Counted from the first letter of the stretch, positions 49,234-57,765 are shown. The stretch: DNA of 64,000 nt from Streptomyces candidus (GCF_014207445.1 NZ_JACHEM010000012.1:124001-188000); one strand, 5' to 3'. Notes: generated by a model from the sequence alone, not told the origin. Translations and numbers: made by a program.

Positions 49234-49734
49234 ATGTCCCGCGCGCTCGCCCCCGCCCTGGCCACCGTGACCCTCATGGCCCTCCTCGCCGCTCCGGCCC
49301 TCGCCGCCCCGGCGTCCGCGCCCGCCGACACGGCAGATCCCGCCCCGGTGGCGGGTCCGGCGACCACGCCGATCCCCGTCCCGGAATGCGGCGGAAGCCC
49401 CCTCGACTGGGCCGACCCGGGTGACGTGGGCGGCCTGTACAGGGGGCCGGTCCGCTTCGAGAACCTCGACCGCACCGGCGCGTACGGTTTCCTCGCCCAC
49501 CTCGCACTCGACAAGCACCGCCTGGAGGCGGACCGGGTCAACAGCACCGAACAGTGGGAGATCCGCCGCTACTTCGGCGAGCCCGCTCCCTCCGTCCTCT
49601 TCTGGTCGCGGCACGGTGCGACCGTGCTCAACGATCCGCACTGCGACGACCCCGCCCGCCCGACCCGCGTCACCAGCACCACCGCGACCGTCGAGGGCGC
49701 CGCGACGGGCCGGCTGACCCGTATCGCCCCCTGA
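49234..49734 (+). CDS. Secreted protein of unknown function
   Basis: 166 residues from ATG 49234. A typical signal peptide (MSRALAPALATVTLMALLAA, cleavage near ALA-APA at about 25) is followed by an Ala/Pro spacer and a small domain: PECGGSPLDWADPG, YRGPVRFENLDRTGAYGFLAHLALDKH and NDPHCDDPARP, with two cysteines that could pair. No family recognised. Transcribed alone, divergent from the dipeptidase gene. Confidence 0.7.
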   Translation: MSRALAPALATVTLMALLAAPALAAPASAPADTADPAPVAGPATTPIPVPECGGSPLDWADPGDVGGLYRGPVRFENLDRTGAYGFLAHLALDKHRLEADRVNSTEQWEIRRYFGEPAPSVLFWSRHGATVLNDPHCDDPARPTRVTSTTATVEGAATGRLTRIAP

Positions 49735-49785
49735 CGGAAGCGCCGTGCACGGTGGTGGGCCGCCGGCTCCCGGCCCGGCGAGGGT

Positions 49786-49932
49786 TCAGGCGGTTGTTTC
49801 GTCCGCCTCGGGGTGCGAGCGTCGCTTTGTCTTGCGGTCCTCAGGTCCCAGGGCCAGCAGGTCGCCGAAGTTGAGCAGCACTTCGCCGCAGACCCGCAGA
49901 ATCCGCACCCCCACGAACACGAGCTCCTCCAT
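49786..49932 (-). CDS. Small hypothetical protein (48 residues)
   Basis: An ATG at 49932 with GGGGA six bases before it opens 48 codons with nearly all G or C in third position: MEELVFVGVRILRVCGEVLL, then NFGDLLALGPEDRKTKRR and an acidic end. The first half is an amphipathic or membrane-associating helix, the second half charged. Strong codon bias and a ribosome-binding site argue it is real although short. Function unknown. Same strand as the MerR gene, 87 bases downstream of it. Confidence 0.6.
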   Translation of the reverse strand: MEELVFVGVRILRVCGEVLLNFGDLLALGPEDRKTKRRSHPEADETTA

Positions 49933-50019
49933 CTGTGTCCCCGTCTCCCCCGCAACAGACCGGCAATCCGTTCCCTTGGTGGGACTGACGCGGGCCGGGG
50001 GGCCCGGGTTGCCTCGGTA

Positions 50020-50466
50020 TCAGGCCGGGATGTTCTTCCGGTCGGTCCCGTCGCTGAGGTCGGGGCCGGTGAACGCGGGGTCGGCGCCGGCGAAAGGGGG
50101 ATAGCTCTCGCCGCCCACGCGCTCGGCCGCGTCGATGTAGTCCAGCAGCGCACTGCGGGAGCGCGCGATACCGGCCAGCTGGTCGTCCAGTCGGCGCAGG
50201 CGCGAGCGCATCGCGGACAGCAGCTCGTCGCAGCCGGGCAGTTCGGGGGTTTCTCCGACCGCGCAGGGCAGTACATAGGCGATGTCCTCCGAGGAGAGCC
50301 CCGCACCGAGCAGGTGCCGGATCTGCTTCACGCGCAGCACGGCGCTCTCGTCGTACTCGCGGTAACCGTTCGCCCTGCGCTCCGCCTCCAGCAGACCCTG
50401 CGCTTCGTAGTAGCGCAGTTGGTGGGCGTGAACACCCGTGCGCCGACCCAGTTCTCCGATTCGCAT
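50020..50466 (-). CDS. MerR-family transcriptional regulator
   Basis: 148 residues. Winged HTH at 1-70: MRIGELGRRTGVHAHQLRYY, EAQGLLEAERRANGYREYDESAVLRVKQIRHLLGAGLSSEDI. A dimer helix and a short effector tail follow, with one Cys pair (LPCAVGETPELPGCDEL) spaced unlike the metal-sensing MerR loop, so a metal sensor is not assured. It faces an imine-reductase-like gene, and the shared 49-base gap has a MerR-type dyad within that gene's promoter. Confidence 0.9.
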   Translation of the reverse strand: MRIGELGRRTGVHAHQLRYYEAQGLLEAERRANGYREYDESAVLRVKQIRHLLGAGLSSEDIAYVLPCAVGETPELPGCDELLSAMRSRLRRLDDQLAGIARSRSALLDYIDAAERVGGESYPPFAGADPAFTGPDLSDGTDRKNIPA

Positions 50467-50477
50467 CGCGACCTCGC

Positions 50478-50509
50478 TTGACCTTCATACCGGTATCAAC
50501 GTCAACGAT
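50478..50509 (+). promoter_or_regulatory. MerR-type promoter of the imine-reductase-like gene
   Basis: -35 TTGACC (50478-50483) and -10 AACGAT (50504-50509) are 20 bases apart, the stretched spacing typical of MerR-activated promoters. The dyad TTC-ATACCGGTAT-CAA (50484-50499) fills the spacer. Transcription would start at ATG 50516, making the mRNA leaderless. Confidence 0.7.
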
Positions 50510-50515
50510 GCTGTC

Positions 50516-51424
50516 ATGGACAACAACACGAGCGACCACACGAGCAGGACCGCAGCAACTCCCGTATCTGTCATCGGACTCGGGCGCATGGGACAGGCCC
50601 TCGCCGACGCCTTCCTGAAGGCGGGGCACCCCACCACCGTATGGAACCGCACACCCTCCAAGGCCGACCAACTGGTGGCGAAGGGCGCGGCGTTGGCGGG
50701 CTCCGTCGGCGAGGCCGTGCGTCCGGACTCGCTGACGGTCCTCTGCCTCACGGATTACGCCGCCGTGCACGAGCTGCTCGCCGGGGACGGCGTCGCACTC
50801 TCCGGCACCACGTGGGTGAACCTCACCTCCGGCGACTCCGCCCAGGCCCGGGACACCGCCCGCTGGGCCGAGGAGCACGGCGCGCGCTACCTGGACGGCG
50901 CGATCATGGCCGTCCCGCCGGGGATCGGGACAGCGGAGGCGGTGATTCTGCACAGTGGGCCGCAGGCCGAATTCGACACGCACGCCCCGACGCTCGGCGC
51001 GCTGGGCACGGTGACGTATCTCGGTGCGGACCACGGACTGGCCGCCCTGTACGACGTGGCGGGACTGGCCATGATGTGGAGCGTGCTCAACGCGTGGTTG
51101 CAGGGCACCGCACTGCTCCGGACGGTCGGTGTCGACGCCGCGACGTATGCCCCGTTCGCGCGGCAGATCGCCGCCGGCGTCGCCGACTGGCTGCCCGGGT
51201 ACGCCGAACAGATCGACAGGGGCGCGTTCCCGGCCGAGGTGTCGACCCTGGAGACCGACGCGCGGGCGATGACGCACCTCATCGAGGAGAGCGACGCGGC
51301 GGGCGTGAACGCGGAACTGCCCCGGCTCTTCAAGGCAATGGCCGACCGCGCGATCGCGGCGGGTCACGCCGAGAAGCAGTACCCCGTACTGATCGAGGAG
51401 TTCGGCACTCCGCGCCAGGCCTGA
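50516..51424 (+). CDS. NAD(P)-dependent oxidoreductase, imine reductase-like
   Basis: 302 residues from ATG 50516 with no ribosome-binding site. Rossmann motif VSVIGLGRMGQALADAFLKAGH at 18-39 and TVWNRTPSKADQLV give NADPH preference. DGAIMAVPPGIGT near 133-145 and LYDVAGLAMMW near 181-191 match the beta-hydroxyacid-dehydrogenase-like imine reductases, with Asp in LYDVAG as the presumed proton donor. Known relatives from Streptomyces reduce cyclic imines. The catalytic domain is the helical C-terminal half. Likely induced by the divergent MerR protein. The natural substrate is unknown. Confidence 0.82.
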   Translation: MDNNTSDHTSRTAATPVSVIGLGRMGQALADAFLKAGHPTTVWNRTPSKADQLVAKGAALAGSVGEAVRPDSLTVLCLTDYAAVHELLAGDGVALSGTTWVNLTSGDSAQARDTARWAEEHGARYLDGAIMAVPPGIGTAEAVILHSGPQAEFDTHAPTLGALGTVTYLGADHGLAALYDVAGLAMMWSVLNAWLQGTALLRTVGVDAATYAPFARQIAAGVADWLPGYAEQIDRGAFPAEVSTLETDARAMTHLIEESDAAGVNAELPRLFKAMADRAIAAGHAEKQYPVLIEEFGTPRQA

Positions 51425-51568
51425 CCGCCCCCTCCCTCCTTCGCGCGAACCCGATCCGCCGTCCGCGTCGGTCCGGCCCCGCTGTGTGGCGTTCTCCTGG
51501 CGGGCCACCACCCGCTGCGCATACGCACCGCCCGCAACCACGGGCCACGGGGTCTGACTCAGGGGCGG

Positions 51569-52708
51569 TCAGCTCTTGACGAGGAGCTTCTCGGCTGCGG
51601 GGAACCCCTTGTCCCACCAGTGTCCGTAGCGCCCGTAGACGGCCGGGTCGCGTGCGGCGAGCAGGGACGACAGCCGTTCCGCCTCCTCGGTCAGGCCTTG
51701 CCACGCGGCTTTCCCCAGCTTGTGGAAAGCGGTCAGTTCCAGGCCGCCCCCGGCTGCCCGCCACACCCCGGCGACCTGGCCGTCGACGAGGAAGCAGGGC
51801 AGGACGTCACCGTTGCGCCGGACGACCAGCGGCCGGTATTCCGCGGGCAGAAGCCGTCCGGGGATGGTGTGGGCGAGCAGTGTGCTGTCCCACATCGGCA
51901 GCAGCCTCGGCGGTGCCGGGGTGTCGGCGTCGGGCACGGTGGCGTCGGGCAGGTCGAACAGAACGGTGCCGTCGGGGCCCGGCAGCCGCACCACTTCGTC
52001 GCCGAGCCCCTGGAGCGCTTTCGTCGTCGCGGCGCGGGTCAGCAGGGTGAAGCGGGCGAAGTCCTGGAGCGTGGCGGGGCCGAACGCGCGCAGGTGGGCG
52101 AGAAACAGGTGCCGGACCCCGGCGTCCGCTTCCTCCGGCGTGGCCCCGGGTGCGGCCGCCGCGGCACGGTAGGCGTTGCGGTGCGTGAACGACCAGGGGC
52201 CGCCGGTCGGCGCGTGGTGCACCGGCGCGAACGTGCGCAGCGCCCACCACATGCGGCGTGCGTGCTCACCGTGCCGACCGGTGACCTCCTCCTCCACCTG
52301 GACGCCGGTACGGGGCTGTGCCAGGAATTCGGCGAGCCGCGGAAGCAGTGCGTCGGCGTCGTCGGGGGTCAGCCCCGTCGCGGTGTAGCGCCCGTCGTAC
52401 AGCCGCGCCGCGCGCAGTGTGCTCAGCATGGCGGCGCGGTAGGGCGCGTAGTCCTCGGCGTGGACGGCGTGCAGGGTGATCCGCATGAGGGTGGCCTTCA
52501 CCACCCGGCCGTCCGCGAATGCCGCGTCCAGGTCCTCGGGGGCGAAGTCGCGCACCCGGTTCCACAGCGCGAGGTACGGGGAAGCGGGTGTCTGCGCCTG
52601 GAGGGCGCAGAGCCGGCGTACCGCGTCCGGCACGTCGAGGGACCGGCGTTCGAGCAGGAGCTGTCTGTCCAAAGTCGCCAGGGCGAGCTGCCGCGCAGTA
52701 GGGCTCAT
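51569..52708 (-). CDS. Winged-helix DNA-binding domain protein (AlkZ-like, HTH_42)
   Basis: 379 residues from ATG 52708 (MSPTARQLALATLDRQLLLE). The HTH_42/YcaQ family core is evident: VRRLCALQAQTPASPYLALWNRV near 29-51 contains the Q-x-Q-like motif, then VVKATLMRITLHAVHAEDY, a winged-helix tandem and a C-terminal beta domain (LLPMWDSTLLAHTIPGRLLPAEYRPLVVRRNGDVLPCFLVDGQVAGVW). AlkZ relatives are DNA glycosylases that unhook crosslinks and protect producers of genotoxic metabolites. Whether this member is active is inference from LQAQ. Confidence 0.8.
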   Translation of the reverse strand: MSPTARQLALATLDRQLLLERRSLDVPDAVRRLCALQAQTPASPYLALWNRVRDFAPEDLDAAFADGRVVKATLMRITLHAVHAEDYAPYRAAMLSTLRAARLYDGRYTATGLTPDDADALLPRLAEFLAQPRTGVQVEEEVTGRHGEHARRMWWALRTFAPVHHAPTGGPWSFTHRNAYRAAAAAPGATPEEADAGVRHLFLAHLRAFGPATLQDFARFTLLTRAATTKALQGLGDEVVRLPGPDGTVLFDLPDATVPDADTPAPPRLLPMWDSTLLAHTIPGRLLPAEYRPLVVRRNGDVLPCFLVDGQVAGVWRAAGGGLELTAFHKLGKAAWQGLTEEAERLSSLLAARDPAVYGRYGHWWDKGFPAAEKLLVKS

Positions 52709-52992
52709 GGCCGGATGATGCCATCCCGCGCACGCGACCGGCGCTGCCACAGGTGCGGGGAAGCCGTGCGGCCGACGCAGGACTCGCACACGACAACGCG
52801 GCTGGCCAGGAGCGTAGTTGGCCCCGTCCGCTCAAGGGCGCGAGGGCGCCGGGCGTGCTCCCGGCCCGGGACACTGCGGAATGCGGAACTCCTGGGGAAC
52901 AATCGCCCGCTCTCGTCCCCGGGCCGGACCCTCCCTCGTACCGTGGCCGTCCGGTCACCGACAACGCGCGGAGTCAGAGGGGGCCAACGGCA

Positions 52993-54540
52993 GTGGAATG
53001 GGTCAGCGCGGAAAACGTCGTCGCGGTGTGCACGGCCGTACTCGGTGTGCTCGCGTCGGCGGCGGCCCTCTGGTACGAGCGCAGGGTGCCGCGGCGCAAA
53101 CGCATCGGCTACCGGGTGCAGTTGGACACGCCGATAGGGGGCGACGCCCGGGGCGGGCGGGCGAACGTGCGGACCGGCCTGTTCCGTGAGACGCCCGGGG
53201 TGGACATGTCGGACGGCACGCTCGTGCTGCTCCGTATCGAGAACGACGGTTCGCAGAGCATCGCCGACAACGACTACACCGGCATCGACCTGCACGGCCT
53301 CACCGTCGAGTTCGAGGACCGCACCATCCAGGGTGTCGCCGTCACCCAGCCCTCCGGGGCCGAGCACCTCATGGACCACTTCACGCCCGCGGCCGGCATG
53401 CGCCACACCGACAACCGTCTCTACCTGCCGCGGGTGCCGCTCAACCGGGGCCAGCACTTCAAGCTGCTGGTACTGCTCACCGGCGGCGGGGTCGGCCGCG
53501 CGGTGCGGATCAGCGGCGGTATCCGGGACGGCGAGGTGATGCCGAACCGCAGCACCACCCCGGACGAGAAGCCGCCGCTGTTCAGCAGGCCCGCCCGGGT
53601 CATCACCGTGCTGATGACGGTGTGCGTCGTCGCGCTCGCCGCGATCATCGTCGTACGGAAGGACGCCCCGCCGATCGGTTGCGAGCGGGGCACGCTGCGG
53701 GTGACCGGATCGACGGCGTTCGCGCCGGTGGCCCGGGAGGCGGCACAGAAGTACATGAAGGACTGCCCGGGTTCCCACATCCAGGTCGAGGCGCACGGCA
53801 GCAACGCCGGACTCGACGACCTCGTGCGGGAGGGCGCGCGGACGGACACGAAGGGCGGCGGGTCGCCGGGCGTGATCGCCCTGTCCGACGGGCCGCGGCC
53901 CAAGCAGTACGCGCAACTGCGGGAGGACCGGGTCGCGGTGTCCGTGTTCGCCGTGGTCGTCAACGACCGGCTGCCGGTGCGCGACCTGTCCCTCACCGAC
54001 CTGCGGCGGATCTACCGGGGCGAGATCCGCGACTGGAGCCACTTCGGCGGGCCCCGGACGCCGCGCCGCCCCATCCTGCTGGTCAGCAGGAACGCCAGCT
54101 CCGGCACCCGGGAGATCTTCCAGCGGCGCGTCCTGGACGGCCTGGAGCCCGCCAACTCCTCCCGCGACTGCGCCACTCCCGACTTCCCCACCGCGCCGGT
54201 CGTGCGCTGCGAACTCACCAGCACGGAGGCGGTGCTGGACGCGGTGGCCCGGCTGCCCGGGGCCATCGGGTACAGCGAACTGCGTTCCGGCACGTCCCTG
54301 AAGGGCGTGCGCCGGCTGAGCATCGACGGCTCGGCGCCCTCGGTGGACGAGATCGGCGACTCCGCCTACCCGTACCGGGAGATCGAGTACGCGTACACGT
54401 ACGGCAGGCCGCCCGCCGACTCGCTCGCCTCCAGCTTCCTCACGTACCTGGGGCGGGGCGGCGGCCAGGAGATCATCCGCACGCACGGGCATCTGCCGTG
54501 CGCGACGCCGAAGGGGCTGCGGGTCTGCGGCGAGGGCTGA
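52993..54540 (+). CDS. Membrane protein with phosphate-binding (PstS-like) C-terminal domain
   Basis: 515 residues from GTG 52993 with AGAGGGG upstream. An N-terminal membrane helix (3-26) leads to a beta-rich domain of 180 residues (LVLLRIENDGSQSIADNDYT, GIDLHGLTVEFEDRTIQGVAV) of unknown type. A second helix at about 202-219 (VITVLMTVCVVALAAIIVV) is followed by a PstS-type substrate-binding domain: TLRVTGSTAFAPVAREAAQKY, GSNAGLDDLV, LSLTDLRRIYRGEIRDWSHFGG, NASSGTREIFQRRVLDG. Topology puts the first domain in the cytoplasm and the binding domain outside, so it may be a phosphate or anion sensor rather than a transporter part. Confidence 0.8.
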   Translation: MEWVSAENVVAVCTAVLGVLASAAALWYERRVPRRKRIGYRVQLDTPIGGDARGGRANVRTGLFRETPGVDMSDGTLVLLRIENDGSQSIADNDYTGIDLHGLTVEFEDRTIQGVAVTQPSGAEHLMDHFTPAAGMRHTDNRLYLPRVPLNRGQHFKLLVLLTGGGVGRAVRISGGIRDGEVMPNRSTTPDEKPPLFSRPARVITVLMTVCVVALAAIIVVRKDAPPIGCERGTLRVTGSTAFAPVAREAAQKYMKDCPGSHIQVEAHGSNAGLDDLVREGARTDTKGGGSPGVIALSDGPRPKQYAQLREDRVAVSVFAVVVNDRLPVRDLSLTDLRRIYRGEIRDWSHFGGPRTPRRPILLVSRNASSGTREIFQRRVLDGLEPANSSRDCATPDFPTAPVVRCELTSTEAVLDAVARLPGAIGYSELRSGTSLKGVRRLSIDGSAPSVDEIGDSAYPYREIEYAYTYGRPPADSLASSFLTYLGRGGGQEIIRTHGHLPCATPKGLRVCGEG

Positions 54541-54550
54541 GCGGGCATGC

Positions 54551-54585
54551 GTGAGGGGCGGCCGGACATCCCGGCCGCCCCTCAC
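54551..54585. terminator. Bidirectional terminator
   Basis: A perfect 15-base stem (54551-54565 with 54571-54585) around ACATC, between the convergent sensor-like gene and purA. Confidence 0.88.
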
Positions 54586-54586
54586 C

Positions 54587-54631
54587 CGTCCAGCTGTCAC
54601 TCGTACAGCTGTCACCCGTACAGCTGTCACT
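54587..54631. repeat. 15-base tandem repeat, three copies
   Basis: CGTCCAGCTGTCACT, CGTACAGCTGTCACC, CGTACAGCTGTCACT in a row, then CGTACGG. Non-coding, directly after a terminator and 16 bases before the purA stop. Confidence 0.8.
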
Positions 54632-54647
54632 CGTACGGCGCGAACCC

Positions 54648-55931
54648 CTAGATGAAGGAGTTGATCTCGATCGTCTCGGTGCGACCGGGGCCGACGCCGA
54701 TCGCGGAGATGGGTGCGCCGGACATGTCCTCCAGCGCCTTCACGTAGGCCTGCGCGTTCTTCGGCAGGTCGTCGAAGGTCTTGGCCTTGGTGATGTCCTC
54801 GGACCAGCCGGGGAGCTTCTCGTAGACCGGCTTCGCGTGGTGGAAGTCGGTCTGCGAGTACGGGAGCTCCTCGACGCGCTTGCCGTCGATCTCGTACGCG
54901 ACGCAGACGGGGATCTCCTCCCAGCCGGTCAGCACGTCCAGCTTGGTGAGGAAGAAGTCCGTCAGGCCGTTCACGCGGGTCGCGTAGCGGGCGATCGGGG
55001 CGTCGAACCAGCCGCAGCGGCGGTCACGGCCGGTGGTGACACCGCGCTCGCCGCCGATGCGGCGCAGCGCCTCGCCGTCCTCGTCGAACAGCTCCGTGGG
55101 GAACGGGCCCGCGCCGACCCGGGTCGTGTACGCCTTGAGGATGCCGATGACGCGGCTGATCTTCGTCGGGCCCACGCCCGCACCCGTGCAGGCGCCGCCC
55201 GCGGTCGGGTTCGAGGAGGTGACGAAGGGATACGTGCCGTGGTCGACGTCGAGCAGGGTGCCCTGGCCGCCCTCGAAGAGGACCACCTTGTCGTCGTCCA
55301 GCGCCTTGTTCAGGATGAGCGTCGTGTCGGCCACGAAGGGCTTGATCTGCTCCGCGTACTGGAGCATCTCCTCGACGATCTTCCCGGCCTCGATGGCGCG
55401 GCGGTTGTAGAGCTTGGTGAGCAGCTGGTTCTTGGTCTCCAGCGCCGCCTCGACCTTCTGGACGAGGATCGACTCGTCGTAGAGGTCCTGGACGCGGATG
55501 CCGACGCGGTTGATCTTGTCCGCGTAGGTCGGGCCGATGCCGCGGCCGGTGGTGCCGATCTTCCGCTTCCCGAGGAAGCGTTCCGTCACCTTGTCGACGG
55601 TGACGTTGTACGGCGTGATCAGGTGAGCGTTGCCGCTGATCAGAAGCTTGGACGTGTCGACGCCGCGGTCGTTCAGTCCGCTCAGCTCGGAGAGCAGGAC
55701 GGCGGGATCGACGACGACACCGTTTCCGATGACCGGCGTGCACTCAGGAGAGAGGATTCCGGAAGGGAGAAGATGCAGCGCGTACTTCTGGTCGCCTACG
55801 ACGACCGTGTGGCCGGCGTTGTTGCCACCCTGGTAGCGCACCACATAATCAACGGACCCACCGAGCAGGTCGGTGGCCTTTCCCTTGCCTTCGTCACCCC
55901 ACTGAGCACCGAGCAGCACAAGTGCGGGCAC
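54648..55931 (-). CDS. purA: Adenylosuccinate synthetase
   Basis: 427 residues from GTG 55931. First step from IMP to AMP (GTP-dependent condensation with aspartate). Signature GAQWGDEGKGKATDLLG at 8-24 with the catalytic Asp and GTP loop, NAGHTVV with the catalytic His, GTTGRGIGPTYADK, the central VLFEGGQGTLLDVDHGTYPFVTSSN and the C-terminal TTGRDRRCGWFDAP. Full length, well conserved. Divergent from the lipid-kinase-like gene across 189 bases. Confidence 0.98.
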   Translation of the reverse strand: MPALVLLGAQWGDEGKGKATDLLGGSVDYVVRYQGGNNAGHTVVVGDQKYALHLLPSGILSPECTPVIGNGVVVDPAVLLSELSGLNDRGVDTSKLLISGNAHLITPYNVTVDKVTERFLGKRKIGTTGRGIGPTYADKINRVGIRVQDLYDESILVQKVEAALETKNQLLTKLYNRRAIEAGKIVEEMLQYAEQIKPFVADTTLILNKALDDDKVVLFEGGQGTLLDVDHGTYPFVTSSNPTAGGACTGAGVGPTKISRVIGILKAYTTRVGAGPFPTELFDEDGEALRRIGGERGVTTGRDRRCGWFDAPIARYATRVNGLTDFFLTKLDVLTGWEEIPVCVAYEIDGKRVEELPYSQTDFHHAKPVYEKLPGWSEDITKAKTFDDLPKNAQAYVKALEDMSGAPISAIGVGPGRTETIEINSFI

Positions 55932-56058
55932 AGGCGTACACCCCTTCCGGGCGGGGCATGTCCAAGGTCAGGGGCGTACGCGACGACGTACGTCGACGAC
56001 TGTGTCGACGTGTGCCTCACGTGCTGTGACCGTTGAACCGCTGCCCCGGAATAGACGA

Positions 56059-56086
56059 AGCCCCTGGCGCAATAGCGCAAGGGGCT
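56059..56086. promoter_or_regulatory. Hairpin in the purA upstream region
   Basis: AGCCCCTGGCGC pairs with GCGCAAGGGGCT (one mismatch) around AATA. It lies between two divergent genes where a simple terminator is not expected, so it could be a leader structure of purA or a block against transcription from purA's side. Confidence 0.45.
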
Positions 56087-56120
56087 CTTGCACAAAGATG
56101 CTACCCGAGGAAGGACCGAG

Positions 56121-56930
56121 GTGTCGGCTCCCGACCAGCTGCTGGTGGTCATCGACCCGGTCGCCCGGCGTATGGACGGCGAGTCCGTCCGTATCGCGAA
56201 GGATGTCTTGTGCGCAGGGGCGCGCGCCAAAATCTGTCTTCCGGAGACCGGTAAGGAGTTCGCGCGGGCCCTCGCCCGCCGGGGCCGGCGGCGGCCCGTG
56301 GTGATCGGCGACGACCGCGCGCTGCTGCGCACGGTCGGGCTCCTGCACCGGGAACGGGAGCTGGCGGCGGGCGGCCCGGTGTCCGTCGTCCCGGTCGGTT
56401 CCACCGTCTCGCTGGCGCGTTCGCTGGGCGTGCCGACATCCACGGTGGCGGCGGCCAGGGCGGTACTGGACGGGCGGGTGCGGCGCCTCGATCTGCTGGT
56501 GGACGACAGCGACGGCGTGGTGCTGGGCGGGCTGCGCATCCCGGCGGCCTCTCCGGCGCGCCTCCCGCCGTCCTCCGTGTGGACCACGTGCCGGACGCTC
56601 GTACGGACGCTGTCACTGGCCGGACCCGCGCCGACGCCCGCGCTGCGTACCTACCGGCTGCGGGTGGAGGCGGACGGCGTGCTGATGAGCGACCTGGACG
56701 TGCCGGTGGAGGACGTCTCGGTACGGTCCCGGGACGGCCGGGCGGAGGTGCTGGTCCGGGGCACGGGCTCCGGGTCCCCGGTACGGGCCGAGGCCCTCAC
56801 CGTCACGGTCTCCGGCCCGGACTTCCGCTACCGGGCGGACGAGGTGGTGGGCGGGCCGGTGCGGACGCGGACGTGGACGGTGCGGGAGGCGGCCTGGGGG
56901 CTGATGGTGCCGGTGGGAGCGGAGGCGTAG
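56121..56930 (+). CDS. Diacylglycerol kinase-like protein lacking the GGDGT motif
   Basis: 269 residues from GTG 56121 with AAGGA five bases before. The fold of the DAGK/LCB5 family is visible: LLVVIDPVARRMDGESVRIA, PVVIGDDRALLRTVGLLHRE, VSVVPVGSTVSLARSLGVP, AVLDGRVRRLDLLVDDSDG. The ATP-binding GGDGT is replaced by IGDDRAL, so catalysis is doubtful; it may bind a lipid or nucleotide. Streptomyces keeps this gene divergent from purA (recalled). C-terminal beta-rich half resembles the lipid-binding lobe. Confidence 0.7.
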   Translation: MSAPDQLLVVIDPVARRMDGESVRIAKDVLCAGARAKICLPETGKEFARALARRGRRRPVVIGDDRALLRTVGLLHRERELAAGGPVSVVPVGSTVSLARSLGVPTSTVAAARAVLDGRVRRLDLLVDDSDGVVLGGLRIPAASPARLPPSSVWTTCRTLVRTLSLAGPAPTPALRTYRLRVEADGVLMSDLDVPVEDVSVRSRDGRAEVLVRGTGSGSPVRAEALTVTVSGPDFRYRADEVVGGPVRTRTWTVREAAWGLMVPVGAEA

Positions 56931-57237
56931 ACGGCTCATGGACGCGGCGCCGACCGTCGCGGCCCTCTGCGTCACCCTGAGGGCGTACGGCGCTGGCTCC
57001 CTGCACCTGTCCGACCGCATGCACCAGGCGCTGCCGAACCGGCCCTGGCAAGCGATGGCGGCCGTCTCCGTACCGCTGCGGCTGCATTGCGCGACCGTCG
57101 TCCTCGCCCGGCAGGCGAGAGGGCTCGCGGGGCGACCCGCGCCGGAGCAGCCGGAGGGCCCGGGGGGGGTGGACAGCGTCGCACCGGGGCGGTACGCATC
57201 CCGTGGAGCGGTGCGGATCGCGGCGGAGCTGGACCCG
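56931..57237. other. 300-base gap with an unassigned open frame
   Basis: Between two convergent genes. A plus-strand frame opens at ATG 56938 (MDAAPTVAALCVTLRAYGAG) with high third-position GC for about 60 codons but then runs antisense through the regulator gene. It resembles no family I know; it may be a decayed gene or a chance frame. A run of nine G at 57161 is notable. Confidence 0.3.
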
Positions 57238-57765
57238 TCAGGATTCCGCTGCCGCCCGGCCCTCCCGCTGGGCACGCCAGCGCTCCATCATCAGCGGTAT
57301 CTCCTTCTGGACGAACGCGAAGAACTCCGCCGACTCCGCGACCCTACGGCCCGCCGGGCTGTCCGGGCCGAGGGTTTCCGCGCCCTCCTGGAGGACCGCC
57401 CCCCACCGGGCCACCACCGCGTCGCGGCGGCTGAAGGTCTCGTACCAGAGCTGGTCGTGGAGGCTGTAGCGGTCGCGGCGGGTGCCGGGCTCGCGCTCCC
57501 GGCGGACCATGCCGACCTGGCTGAGGTAGCGGACGGCGCCGGAGACGGCGGCGGGACTGATGCGCAGCTGCTCGGAGAGCTCTGTGGAGGTGAGGGCGCC
57601 GTCGTCGGAGGCGAGCAGCGCGGCGAAGACGCGCGAGCCCATCCGCTGCATCCCTCCCTCGGTCATCTCCCCGGCGAACCGCTCGACGAAGCGGGCGACG
57701 GCCTCCTCGTCGCGTCCGGCGCGGGGCTTACCGGTTTCGGCGGTGTTGTCGCTGGTCACTGGCAC
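57238..57765 (-). CDS. GbsR/MarR-type transcriptional regulator
   Basis: About 175 residues from GTG 57765 (GGGGAGAA upstream; a second GTG at 57759 is possible). The HTH is MGSRVFAALLASDDGALTSTELSEQLRISPAAVSGAVRYLSQVGMVRREREPGTRRDRYSL; C-terminal helices hold LVDQLWYE-like and FAFVQKEIPLMMERWR dimer segments. This type commonly represses a divergent drug exporter. A perfect 8+8 dyad (57824-57841) over the ABC promoter supports that. Confidence 0.88.
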   Translation of the reverse strand: MPVTSDNTAETGKPRAGRDEEAVARFVERFAGEMTEGGMQRMGSRVFAALLASDDGALTSTELSEQLRISPAAVSGAVRYLSQVGMVRREREPGTRRDRYSLHDQLWYETFSRRDAVVARWGAVLQEGAETLGPDSPAGRRVAESAEFFAFVQKEIPLMMERWRAQREGRAAAES

